Shown piece after piece: positions 25,946-35,731 of a stretch of 64,000 nt of DNA. A model generated the notes under the pieces. It saw only the letters and a list, made by a program, of their open reading frames with translations, searched no databases and was not told the DNA's origin. The stretch is taken from positions 1-64,000 of the forward strand of contig JABSRP010000034.1 in NCBI GenBank assembly GCA_013215145.1. The letters are read 5' to 3'. The translations under genes were made by a program, and so were the position numbers. Origin of the DNA: Pseudobacteriovorax sp. (GTDB lineage: Bacteria; Bdellovibrionota_B; Oligoflexia; Oligoflexales; Oligoflexaceae). Within the stretch, counting starts at the first letter, position 1. Each line of letters opens with the position of its first letter.

Positions 25946-28445
25946 GAATCACCTCAATCTTCCCCGTGTGACCGTTCATCCTGATAAGCTTTGCCGAAAC
26001 AAGAGATTCGAGGTTCTCAACCCCCGAAATAGCCGGTAGTGAATACTCTCTAGCGGCCACAAAACCATGAGATAGCAAACCGCCAGACATGGTGATGATT
26101 CCTGCTATTTTTGGATAAAGTGGTGTCAGTGCTGGGTTAGGAGAAAGGCAAATGACAATATCACCTTTGCTAACTCCAGAAACATCATCCATATCGGAAT
26201 CCAGTTTGGGCCTACCTTCAGCTATCCCACCACTCATAGGAATAGGCCCTTTTTTTTGCCCTTCGCGACTGCTATTTTGATTTTCGGGTATCTTCCGAGG
26301 AGGATCCCATCGAAATGATTTTTGATACCATCCCATTTGTCTCTCGGTTGAGGCATTATGATTGAATGTCGCCAGACCATCCAAACAATCGATGACCGTT
26401 TCCAAATGCAAGGCAAAAATATGATCTTTTTGCTTGATTCTATTTAAAGCTAAGAGTCGTTTTTCAGAGTCGAGTATACGTCTCCGGCAGGATGCAACAA
26501 ACGAACCTGCCGTAAAGTGTTGTTCCTCATCTATTTTCATAAATGTATGAAGTAGATCTAATGATCGGATTAATTGATTCCTGATAAAATTTGGAACTTT
26601 ACCATTAAGATAATCATCCCAAATATGGCTACCCACTTTTCTTGCAGGGTCTTGCTCATAAACAAACGTAGTAGTTTTAGACTCCAGTTGAGCTAAAATC
26701 ATCTGAGCAAGCGGTTTGGGATCCTGGCTCCACACAGGTTTCGCAATATCCCAACTCAGAGTATTATCACCGTGCTTTTCGATAAATTGATTCCATAAAT
26801 CAAATATTAAGGAGGCTTTCCAAGTCGACTCTACCTTACCACTTTCCATGATACTTTTGAGAAAAACCTTACCTTCCGGCATCCGCGCAAGAGCAGAACT
26901 TAGTTGACTCGTCTCTACCGCTAAATCCATGGAGCAGTTACCTGCAAAAGAATCCGTCCCCTGAAAAAATACTCTGTCCTCGAGACCCAACTCTTTCCAC
27001 AGCTTGTGCAATTGCTGAAAAAGCCCCTCTTTGATGATATATACAGCGAAATCAGATTCAAAAAAGATTTTTGCGTTCTCTTTCAGTGCTTTTAACTGAG
27101 CACTTGCCATACCGTTAGATAACTGATCAAGATCTTGGTCCACCACCGCTTGTTTTGCCTGGCCATAGGTTTGAGACCAGCCCCTTGCGATCCTTGAAGC
27201 AGCACGCCCCCAAAGGATCAAGAATATCCGTAACGCTAACCAGGAAACTGCCAAACGAATAGAGGGTTTCCAGAATAACAACCTAAATAATTGTAACGCC
27301 AAGATCGGCATAGATCTTAAATGTGTGAAAAAGCGTTTGGCTATAAAGCTCCATTTGATTCTCGGATTTGAGAATACTTCATCATTCGCATAGATATATC
27401 CTTTGTAGTTTGCCACGACGTTTTCAAATTTTCCCACCCGAAGGCCTAAATCTGTATCGAGAAAACGAATGGAAGATTCAAATACTGCAGAAACAGCACT
27501 CCAACCTAGTGGCGAGATAGGATCGGGAAACCTCTCGATAGTCAGTTCGCGACTCCAATGGATCCTTTCATCACTTTGCGCCAAAAGCCTCGCTTCGGGT
27601 GTATTAACACTCCTCATCTGAACGAGGAAAAACTTTTGCCCCTTTACTACCCACTCAACATCAGCTACGGTTCCCAATAGCTCTTCCGCTTTTCGGCAAG
27701 CGGCTTTGATATCGTCCCAATGCTCCGCCAGTGCACCGGGACAGCTATCAGATAAACATGATTCATCCGGTAACACGGTTCCATCGGCAAGCGCTTGACC
27801 TGCTCCTTTCACCCATTGAACCAGTCTGCTGTTTTGACTTTCACCGCTCTGGATTTGGGTTGGATGTTGACTGAATGCAATTCCGGAAATATCAGCTTCC
27901 ACATATGGCTGTACAATAGCGTTAGGACAGACCATCTCAGGATCTATGCCAACGGAAAGGATTTCCTTAGCAGCTGACAGGCTATAACAAGACGCAATCA
28001 CAGATACATAAGCTTGCCAGCAGGCAGCTGCATCGGTACGTCGAGCCTTAATAGAGTTGAAACTTCCTGCAAACGCTGTTTCTTTCCCGTCTTCACACGA
28101 CATACTAGAGCGAAAGATTAAATATTCAGTGTCGGCCATCATAAGCAGGGTACGATGAGCTTTCTTCCACCATTCGGGAGCGAAACTATGTTTCAGATGT
28201 TTCCCGAGCGTAAGTAAACTTTCAGGAAACTCGGAGCTGCCATCCCACTCTCGCCAGTCCTTAACAGCTGGCAGAAAGGCATCAATACTCAACAAAAACG
28301 CCTTGACTTCAAAAGAATCAGTGCCAAGAGTTTCTGGTATAGGTAACCCCCCAGCCAGAGCTAAGCGTAAACCATTACCCTTACTCCCAAAATCTATGTT
28401 AGTCTCATATTGCTTAATATTGTAAAGTTTTAGCATCTTATTCAA
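25938..28445 (-). CDS. PEP-synthase / rifampin-phosphotransferase-like enzyme
   Basis: 835 residues. The order is ATP-binding domain (residues 1-325: FGSKGNGLRLALAGGLPIPE, LIFRSSMSCED, FAGSFNSIKA, VQMRSV), a long central helical domain (330-750) and a C-terminal swivelling phosphohistidine domain with SGGLLSHGFVAARE, where the His should carry phosphate. This order and length match rifampin phosphotransferases and short PEP synthases; no PEP-binding TIM barrel is seen. Such enzymes transfer the beta-phosphate of ATP through the histidine to an acceptor. Antibiotic inactivation is one option, but the setting between a nucleotidyltransferase-5 and a HAD gene suggests a biosynthetic acceptor. 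Overlaps both neighbours by eight bases. Confidence 0.8.
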   Translation of the reverse strand: MNKMLKLYNIKQYETNIDFGSKGNGLRLALAGGLPIPETLGTDSFEVKAFLLSIDAFLPAVKDWREWDGSSEFPESLLTLGKHLKHSFAPEWWKKAHRTLLMMADTEYLIFRSSMSCEDGKETAFAGSFNSIKARRTDAAACWQAYVSVIASCYSLSAAKEILSVGIDPEMVCPNAIVQPYVEADISGIAFSQHPTQIQSGESQNSRLVQWVKGAGQALADGTVLPDESCLSDSCPGALAEHWDDIKAACRKAEELLGTVADVEWVVKGQKFFLVQMRSVNTPEARLLAQSDERIHWSRELTIERFPDPISPLGWSAVSAVFESSIRFLDTDLGLRVGKFENVVANYKGYIYANDEVFSNPRIKWSFIAKRFFTHLRSMPILALQLFRLLFWKPSIRLAVSWLALRIFLILWGRAASRIARGWSQTYGQAKQAVVDQDLDQLSNGMASAQLKALKENAKIFFESDFAVYIIKEGLFQQLHKLWKELGLEDRVFFQGTDSFAGNCSMDLAVETSQLSSALARMPEGKVFLKSIMESGKVESTWKASLIFDLWNQFIEKHGDNTLSWDIAKPVWSQDPKPLAQMILAQLESKTTTFVYEQDPARKVGSHIWDDYLNGKVPNFIRNQLIRSLDLLHTFMKIDEEQHFTAGSFVASCRRRILDSEKRLLALNRIKQKDHIFALHLETVIDCLDGLATFNHNASTERQMGWYQKSFRWDPPRKIPENQNSSREGQKKGPIPMSGGIAEGRPKLDSDMDDVSGVSKGDIVICLSPNPALTPLYPKIAGIITMSGGLLSHGFVAAREYSLPAISGVENLESLVSAKLIRMNGHTGKIEVIHA

Positions 28446-29748
28446 GCCCTTTCATAACGTCCAATACCAACGGTTCTGACTCTTCAGTGATATTAGTATC
28501 CATCACAGTATTCGCGATATCTTTTAGTGTTCGAATCGTTAAATACCCAAGACCTAGTATGATAAACCTATGCCCGTGGTCTTGAGCCAAGGCATGCCAA
28601 ATAATAGCTGGCGACATCAATCGTGATAGGATATTCCCAATGGGATGATTGGGAAGATTTGTCAGTTTTAGGCAATCATTTAGTGGTGGAAAAAACAGAT
28701 GTTTCATCAATTTTTTATAGCAGTGTATCCGGGTGCTACGATTAGGTGACATTTGCACCGCGACAAACATCTTTTCCACGCTCCCACAAATCACGCTCCT
28801 TGAATTAAACAAATTCTTTTTGCGGGAGCATCGCCAAGACGCTTCAAGGATCGTAAATGTGTCAACTTGTGGTTTCATTTCTCTGATTAACTGATTATAA
28901 TTATTTTCCTGGAACATCGATGTGGTTATTCTTAGGATCCTATACAGAGGATTGAAGGCATTCCATTTCTGTGTTTCCATGAAAAGAGATGCAAGCTCTT
29001 CATCAGACATACAGTCGATGACATTCATCACATCGGCTAGTTCTCTCATACCGAGCTTGTACTTAGGTAAATGAATCACGAGATGTAAAAGATTATGTGT
29101 CCAACTCATTCTAAACACATGAGATCCAAACTCTGGCAAGAGGGACTTTTGCTGCCAAATATCTGTCATATTTGGATGGTAGTCCTTATCAGGAGGACAC
29201 AATCCCCAATGAAGACCGATCACACAGTCTCCCGATAAACTCAAAAAAGGAGGAGAATGATGGGTTTTTGTAAGATCTTGTTCCGCGGAGCCAATATCTC
29301 CCGCGCTAACAAAGCCATTTTCCCTAAGTATATCTTTGACGATCTGGACATCTTCAGTGCGGATTAATATATCGCAGTCGTTCATTTGTTTATAAAACTT
29401 ACATCCGTAGATACTTATACCGAAAGCCATTCCTTTTAGAAGTATGATGGGAATCTGCCTTTCATTGGTAACCGCTAAAAATCGATTAAAGCTCTCGAGT
29501 CGTTTCCTATTTACAATCTTTGTACGCTCGATAGACCGTAAAATATCGGCAGGGATATCTGTTTTAATGTCTAGAGCTGTTAAGCGATCCTTGGTTAGTG
29601 TCATGACCGCGTTACTGGTTGCAGCAGTCCAAAACTTAGGCCAATCAACAGCATCAAATTCATCTTGGCCAGGCTTTTTGCTTGTATTCAATCGATTGAG
29701 TTTGGCGAGAACCCTATGTTCCATTGAAATACTCATTTTACAAGTCAC
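28438..29748 (-). CDS. Nucleotidyltransferase-5 family protein
   Basis: 436 residues. The core ILLKGMAFGISIYG followed by FYKQMNDCDILIRTED (about residues 110-140) is the motif of the NTP_transf_5 family (PF14907), where 'D-x-D' acts as the metal site. Further conserved-looking blocks are IGLHWGLCPP and TWTHNLLHLVIHLPKY-like residues (actual MSWTHNLLHLVIHLPKY). Members occur in natural-product and surface-polymer gene sets, without a settled reaction. The start has several Met options (1, 5, 9). It overlaps the HMGR-kinase gene by eleven bases and the PEP-type gene by eight. Confidence 0.7.
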   Translation of the reverse strand: MTCKMSISMEHRVLAKLNRLNTSKKPGQDEFDAVDWPKFWTAATSNAVMTLTKDRLTALDIKTDIPADILRSIERTKIVNRKRLESFNRFLAVTNERQIPIILLKGMAFGISIYGCKFYKQMNDCDILIRTEDVQIVKDILRENGFVSAGDIGSAEQDLTKTHHSPPFLSLSGDCVIGLHWGLCPPDKDYHPNMTDIWQQKSLLPEFGSHVFRMSWTHNLLHLVIHLPKYKLGMRELADVMNVIDCMSDEELASLFMETQKWNAFNPLYRILRITTSMFQENNYNQLIREMKPQVDTFTILEASWRCSRKKNLFNSRSVICGSVEKMFVAVQMSPNRSTRIHCYKKLMKHLFFPPLNDCLKLTNLPNHPIGNILSRLMSPAIIWHALAQDHGHRFIILGLGYLTIRTLKDIANTVMDTNITEESEPLVLDVMKGLE

Positions 29749-32140
29749 CTCCTGCTTTGTTCTCCCATTGAATCAAAGTCTTTAGGTTTTTAACAACAGA
29801 GGGAAGAAATTCGTACTCTTGCGCCTGATGCCCCATTAGATATAATGGCAATCGGCTGACAGCATACTCATGCAAACAAGCAATATAGGCTTTCCGATAG
29901 GAAACAGGGTTCAGTTTAGCATCAGCATCAGCTTCTAAAGTTTCGTAGTGAACCATTAGTAGATTCTCAATATCGTTACGGTCCATGTCATCGTTAAGAG
30001 TAAATATCAGCATTTCAACTACATCGCGGAGAGGATGATCTACGGTGGCAAGTTCCCAGTCATACACACAAAGTTGATTCGTTTGTGGGTGAAAACAGCT
30101 GTTTCTCGGACTAAAATCATTATGTATGAGGCTAAGGTGTTCGCTACCAAAATTATAGGAAGTCTTTTCGGAAGTATCAGCAATCCTTTCGAAAAATATA
30201 GACATATCTTGATCGAACCATCCGTCAAATGAGAGATGAGACATACGGAAGACAGCCTTTAACCAATCACTTCGATTCCGTCTATCTTTCTGAGTAAGTT
30301 TTGGCTTTTGTAGTATATGCGGTAAAGATTCGGTCTTTCCTCTAAAATCCGCATGAAACTTGGCGATAGCACCAATGGCACTCTTTATTCTAGAGATGGT
30401 CCATTCAGATTTATCATTAGTTTTGTTAAATGCACTGTAGGTACTTAGATCGTCCATCATCAGCAGAGAAATTTCCTTATCTTTGTCAAAGTGTATAGCA
30501 TGTACCATAGGTCTAAGCTGGGACAGCATTCTACTTTTAAGTCGATAAACCTCGACTTCTTTTGCATCCGTTTGATCAAATCCTAATAAGGATGTCACTT
30601 GGGAGAACTTTTGTGAGACATCTTCACCACAAATAGCTGCAATCTTGCTCATCATTAGCATCACTTCCTCAGCTTTAGGTTTGCTTTTAATCACCATTTG
30701 TGTCTCGACTGTCTTTGTTCCATCTCGATACTTCAGATAAAGCGGCAACAAACCGATAAACTTTCTCTGATTTTCCTTAGCAGTTTGCTCAGTTAAGATA
30801 GAATGACCTAACAGATCATGTTGTATTTGCACATCCATTACTTCAATGGGTCGGCCTTTATATTGCGACAATTGCTTGGAGAAGTAATCTTTTGTCAGAC
30901 GACTCTTACTAAGATAGTCAACAGGCCTATTCCGACCTAAACGATCATGTGCAGCCGCAAAGGTATCGTTAGCAATGGCTGATAGTGTAGAAAGATCCAA
31001 AGCAAGAGCATAACTGACGATAATTTCGGCAAGTTTCTTAGCGCTATCAACTCCCTCACATCCCATAAGCTTTAGGGCTTCTTTTTGTGCTGGCAGACCA
31101 GTTCCTCCTCCCACGGTACCAACGATGAGACTTGGCATCATCATTGAGGCATGAATGCCCCCTACACCTTCACGTAAGTCAAATTGCGCTAAACTAGACT
31201 CATGAACGCAAGCAACATCTTGACCTGCTGCGATAAACATGGCTGCAACAACATTCGCAACATTTATGTTGAATCCGATCATACCCGCACAATTTGCACC
31301 TGATTGCCCGTGACGATAGGCATCGAGGAGTTTTGCCGAGCTAACCTTAAGTACTGAATTTAGGATATCTTGTGGAATAAAAGCTTCCGCAGCAACCTGA
31401 GTACCGCGCCCTTCAACAAACGAACGGGATGTGACTTTTTTATCACCTGATAGATTACCCTCAAGTGAGAATCCTTCTAGCTTGATGGTTTGAGAGTCAG
31501 CAAGTACTGTTTCGATCCATTTGCAAATCTTCCATGTACAGACTGTAGACATGTTTTGTCCTGCGGCTTTTCCTGTTGTGTAGATGAAGGCGACGTGAAC
31601 ACTTCGGCCTAGGATATTCGTCGAAATTTCTTTGAGGCGCGCATGCCTTGAAACCGAGCGAATCAGTGTTTCGCAAACACTCTTTTGATCTACAATCCAT
31701 TCGGCAAATCTCTTTGCTTCATTTAAGTCTAATAAAGTAAAGTATGGTGCCCGAATCATTCTTTGCTTAACAAAATGAGCCTTAACACCACCAGATTTTG
31801 TCAATGCTGTTGCCCCGCGAGCAACTGAGGCAATCAAAGCTCATTCTGTAGTGGCAAAAGGCGCAAAAATAGTATCGTTCCAGAATGAGCCCTCAATCTT
31901 CAACGGTCCCGCTAAACCAACAGGAACTTCCAAAGATCCAATTTGGTTTTCTATATTTCCAGATAACGATTTTGATTCTAGCGACATTTGTGCAATTGAC
32001 GAGATGGTTGTGCTCAAATCATTTTCGACGAATGCTATACGCTGTTGCCTGGCAGTTTCTGAAGATTGACCTCTTCCGGGCACTACGAGCTTGCCCACGA
32101 TTTTTTCCTTGATTTTTAATTTATGCATAGCAAACCTCAT
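29738..32140 (-). pseudogene. HMG-CoA-reductase-like protein fused to an APH/choline-kinase-like domain, with one in-frame TGA
   Basis: One frame of 800 codons. A start at 32128 (GAGG six bases upstream) fits better than 32140. The N-terminal part has NQIGSLEVPVGLAGPL and FATTE, then TGA at 31841-31843 where class I HMG-CoA reductases have Gly in ATTEGAL. The frame continues ALIASVARG, SGDKKV (catalytic Lys), SFVEGRG, FIAAGQDV (catalytic Asp), GTVGGGTGLP and FAAAHDRLGR (catalytic His). The NADPH loop 'DAMGMN' is changed to GKAAGQN. The C-terminal 330 residues are a phosphotransferase with SLIHNDFSPRN and VYDWELATVD, the APH/choline-kinase catalytic loop and metal site. A restart at a TTG at 31837 would lack the active-site Glu. 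The fusion is unusual; the TGA suggests inactivation, or recoding. Confidence 0.8.
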
Positions 32141-32918
32141 ATTTTTTGATTAATTCATTAATTTGAGCTCCAGTAGTCTCTACATTCCGTGATGAGGTAT
32201 CAATTGATTTATAGGGTATATTTAAACTCTCCAAAACAGCTATCTTAATACCTTGGACTTTCATAAGTTCATGCTCACATTCATGCACCTCTAAACGCTG
32301 TCGACTAGCAAACCTTTGTTTCACAGTTTCAGCATTTGCCACAGTTAAAAACACTAAAGGTTTCTCGGTATATTGATAGATAGAAGAAAGATCCTTATAG
32401 CTTTGTTGGATTGTCGACGACCCTATACTTTTCAGGAAGGCAATGAGTTCTCTACCCTTTGCCTTCTGGGTACCAAATAATCCTGCAATCTGTTTATTTA
32501 ACCAGAATGCTTCCTCTGAACTTAATACCTTGGTTAATGCAGACAAATCATCACAGCTAAGTTGTTTTCCATAGGTACCCCTTACGTAAGCAATGGTATC
32601 GATAACGGGGTGGCGTTCTTGAAGGATACCGAAGGATTCGCCTTTTTTTACTTGCCTTTTAAGCCTAGTAAGTCTTCGTTGATAAACAGACAATGATAAG
32701 AATAGTCCTATGGCTTTCATAGTATAGTTGCGACTGGTATCAGCATACTCATTGATCTTGCTGCAGACACTGAGTAAATAAAGGTCTCGGTCATTGGGTT
32801 CGATGTTATATTTAGGAGCATTAAAAACGCAGGAAAAGCTTCCCAAATTAACGAGATAATCACCCAAAGCCGTCTTACCTGTTCCATCGACACCAGTTAA
32901 ACAATAACTACGGTTCAT
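32121..32918 (-). CDS. P-loop kinase of operon (dTMP-kinase-like fold)
   Basis: 265 residues. P-loop YCLTGVDGTGKTALGDYL is at residues 5-22; LQERHPVIDTIAYVRG is like the DR(Y/H) region of nucleotide kinases with ER in place. The C-terminal half (from about 170, LVFLTVANAETVKQRFASRQR) resembles the arginine-rich lid of thymidylate-kinase-type enzymes. Specificity is unknown. It is the second gene of the operon and overlaps the alpha-oxoamine synthase gene by four bases and the following gene by about eight. Confidence 0.7.
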   Translation of the reverse strand: MNRSYCLTGVDGTGKTALGDYLVNLGSFSCVFNAPKYNIEPNDRDLYLLSVCSKINEYADTSRNYTMKAIGLFLSLSVYQRRLTRLKRQVKKGESFGILQERHPVIDTIAYVRGTYGKQLSCDDLSALTKVLSSEEAFWLNKQIAGLFGTQKAKGRELIAFLKSIGSSTIQQSYKDLSSIYQYTEKPLVFLTVANAETVKQRFASRQRLEVHECEHELMKVQGIKIAVLESLNIPYKSIDTSSRNVETTGAQINELIKKYEVCYA

Positions 32919-34225
32919 GCGATAATCCCCCGTCTTTTTCCAATAGTACAGAGTATTCCCGCCGCCTCATCCAATTGACGCCGACTATGACTTGCCATTA
33001 CGCTAAGACGGATACGTTGCTGATCTTTCGATACAGCGGGATATTCAATGGCATTAACAAATAAACCATGATCAGCAAGATCACGATTATAGGCGCGAAT
33101 ATCATGCTGTTCATGAATGAGAATAGGAATGATGGCAGTTTCTGAACGAGCTTGAAACCCAACATTCTTAAGTTTTTGACTAAGATACTTGGCATTATCT
33201 CTTAAAGTGGTTACTCGATGCCCCTCACTCTCGAGTAACTGGAGACCTTGATAGATTCCAGCAGCCGTTGGGGCGGGCATATGAGCCGAAAACATATAGG
33301 GACGCGCAAAGAATCTTAAATAATCGATAACCTTACGATTACCAGACAAAAAACCACCATTTAGGCCAAAAGACTTGCTAAACGTCCCCATAGAAATATC
33401 GATTCTTTCCGAAACTCCAAAGGCAGAGGCGGTACCAGCCCCATTCACACCTATGACCCCAGCTCCATGAGCATCATCTAGGACGGTAAAGGCCCCATAT
33501 TTTTTTGCTAAGTCAGTTATCTGAACAATCGGAGCGACGTCGCCGTCCATAGAATAGACACCCTCGAAGGTTAGAAAAATCCGCCCTCCTTTTTCAACCA
33601 GAGTTTGTGCCAACTGAAGTTTTGCTTCGTAGTCTTTAAGACAGTTGTGTTTTAATCTAACAGCATGAATGCTTCCCTTAGATGATGCGAGAGCTAATCC
33701 ATCGAAAAAACTTGCATGAGACAACTCATCATACAGAACAACATCACCCGGTCGTACAAGCCCTTGTGCCCAAGCGAGATTTGCTTGGTACCCACTGGAA
33801 AAAAGCATGGCATCTTCATGCTTTTTCCATGCAGCCAGTGCTTCTTCAAGATTTTTGTGAATCTGAGTCATCCCATTGAGAAGTGGAGGGCCTGCAACGC
33901 CAGCGCCCATCTGATTCATAGACCGAATCATGGCGTCTTTGATACTTTGATGATTGGCAAGGCCTAAATAATTGTTCGAGCCAAACATCAACATATTTTT
34001 CATATTTCCAGAATCAGATTTAATTTTAACTGTCGTGTCCATAGGGCTGGCAATCGTTCTCATATAAGAAGCTGCACCGTTATTCGTTAAAACATGATGG
34101 AACTCCTGAAATCCGTCGACCCTGTCTGCGATAGACAGCCCCATTCCGAAGTAGTCCGATAGAACAAAGTTCTCCCCATTGCCGGTTTCCAGATTTATGT
34201 CTTTGTGTTTAGGCTCGTGTTTCAC
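32915..34225 (-). CDS. Alpha-oxoamine synthase (8-amino-7-oxononanoate synthase / serine palmitoyltransferase family)
   Basis: A PLP enzyme of about 436 residues. The chosen start is GTG at 34225, since GGAG lies six bases upstream; a TTG at 34237 is in frame but without a site. Motifs: MLMFGSNNYLGLA, GPPLLNGMTQIHKNLE, LYDELSHASFFDG, VLDDAHGAGVIG (Asp and His that hold PLP), and MGTFSKSFGLNGGF with the Schiff-base Lys. The family condenses an amino acid with an acyl-thioester, with loss of CO2, giving biotin precursor, aminolevulinate, aminoketone or long-chain base. No biotin genes are adjacent; with HMGR-like and lipid-kinase genes downstream a long-chain-base or aminoketone product is plausible. 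It is the first gene of the operon; a 310-base spacer lies upstream. Confidence 0.88.
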   Translation of the reverse strand: MKHEPKHKDINLETGNGENFVLSDYFGMGLSIADRVDGFQEFHHVLTNNGAASYMRTIASPMDTTVKIKSDSGNMKNMLMFGSNNYLGLANHQSIKDAMIRSMNQMGAGVAGPPLLNGMTQIHKNLEEALAAWKKHEDAMLFSSGYQANLAWAQGLVRPGDVVLYDELSHASFFDGLALASSKGSIHAVRLKHNCLKDYEAKLQLAQTLVEKGGRIFLTFEGVYSMDGDVAPIVQITDLAKKYGAFTVLDDAHGAGVIGVNGAGTASAFGVSERIDISMGTFSKSFGLNGGFLSGNRKVIDYLRFFARPYMFSAHMPAPTAAGIYQGLQLLESEGHRVTTLRDNAKYLSQKLKNVGFQARSETAIIPILIHEQHDIRAYNRDLADHGLFVNAIEYPAVSKDQQRIRLSVMASHSRRQLDEAAGILCTIGKRRGIIA

Positions 34226-34237
34226 TGTGATCTCCAA

Positions 34238-34547
34238 TGTGTATTTATGGCGCTTAATGTTTTCGATGGTAACTTATGTGCATACTTTGTGACATATCAA
34301 GCCAAAAAGCTGTAGATTGTTGCTAACAGGCGTATATACAGTTACTTACGATTATTAGTTTGATTAAATATGACGAATATTTGTTCAAGTTTTTTGAACT
34401 TTTGATGGTTTTTCTGAAATTATTGTGTACTTTTTTGAGCACTGCCAAAGGCTTATACAGGAACTGGCCTAATCAGCTGCTGCTTTTATAAGAAGTCTTT
34501 CGCAATCCATTTGAAAATTACGGACACTTCCATTTTCCGTTTGTTGA
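34238..34547. promoter_or_regulatory. Promoter region of the 12-kb operon, with an inverted repeat
   Basis: AT-rich spacer between the leftward operon and the rightward transposase. GTTCAA (34383-34388) and TTGAAC (34394-34399) form an inverted repeat with a 5-base gap, in an operator-like position about 150 bases before the alpha-oxoamine synthase start. No convincing sigma-70 boxes were found. Confidence 0.35.
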
Positions 34548-35453
34548 ATGGGGGAATCGGTTTTGAAAAAGCAGCAGTGTTATTTTTGCAAATCTAATAA
34601 GACTAAGAAGAATGGCAGTTACCGCAGACCATCTGATAATCGAAAATTTGCGAGATTTTTTTGCAAATGCTGTCATAGATCATTTTCTGAACAAGCTTTT
34701 AAACCTGACTATCGGCTCAAGAAAAGAAGTAAAAACGAGATTGTTTTTCGCCTCCTAGCAGGTGGGATGGCCCAAAGAGAAATTGCTCGGACCATCGGTA
34801 TGAGCCGAACCAGTATCGCTCGCCGTGTAGTACTATATGGTACCTACGCTCATACTAAGCTTTGTGAGTATCGCCAATCAATGACAAAAACATCTCTTGT
34901 CTTGTTCGATGAAATGGAAAGCTTTCAACACACTAAGTGTAAACCACTTACTATGCCAATAGCTGTGGAAGAATCTACACGAAAAATCCTAAGTATCTCA
35001 GTGGGACAAATTGCTGCAAAAGGACGGCTTGCAAAGATTTCGGTAAAAAAATACGGACCACGCATCTGCGAACGAAAAATATCATTAGTTAAAATGGACA
35101 ATGAATTAAAGGAGTGTTGCTGCAAATCTCCTTCAATAAAAACAGACAAGTCTAACCACTATCCTCAAATCATAAAACAAACTTGGAAAGGTATGGCAAC
35201 ACACATAACATCCAAAGGTAAGAAAAGTGCTGTCACGGGGCAAGGAGAAATGAAGAAAGGTGGATTCGATGATCTATTTCTTTTAAACCATACGTTTGCG
35301 ATGATTCGCGACAAGCTAAAATGCTTAACTAGACAAACTTGGTGCACGGTCAAAAAAGTGTCTAATCTAATTTATCTGTTGTACATCTACGCTCACTTCC
35401 ATAATCAGAGGGTAGAAGGATGTGACAGACCAGTATTAGTTAAGCAACAGTAG
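34548..35453 (+). mobile_element. IS1-like solitary transposase gene
   Basis: 301 residues. A zinc-ribbon N-terminus (CYFCKSNKTKKNG, then FFCKCCHRSFSEQ) and an HTH (AQREIARTIGMSRTSIARRV) lead to a DDE-type catalytic part beginning LVLFDEMESFQHTKCKPL. The block KGRLAKISVKKYGPR and the C-terminal LLNHTFAMIRDKLKCLTRQTW are features of IS1-type transposases. No terminal inverted repeats or target duplications were recognised in the 300 bases on either side, so it may be a decayed or fixed copy. It lies directly beside the operon promoter, which may mark a transfer boundary. Confidence 0.75.
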
Positions 35454-35731
35454 ATCAGACCAGTTTGTAAGACCCCACAAAAAGAGTCTCAGCAAAAAAT
35501 CTAGAAGAAATTAAAAGATGCCCACAAAATCAAGGCTCACAGCAGTTGAGGGGTCAAAAGCAAATTTCTTCGGTTAACAACTTTTAATGTCTAGATGCTT
35601 TCATCTAAAAAAAAGCTATGGTAGGACTTCCCCATTCAATTCTTTTATTCTTTCGTGTGTACGAAAAATAAAAATCGTTACTCAGGTAAACGCGCATACT
35701 CTATTTTTGCGCAATAGACAAAGGAGTTCCT

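Noticed and set aside
31841..31843. Genetic code change or selenocysteine at the TGA in the HMGR-like gene
   Set aside because: TGA is a normal stop elsewhere in the window, the family residue is Gly and not Cys, the TGA in the binding-protein pseudogene replaces Trp, and TAA and TAG interrupt other genes too.
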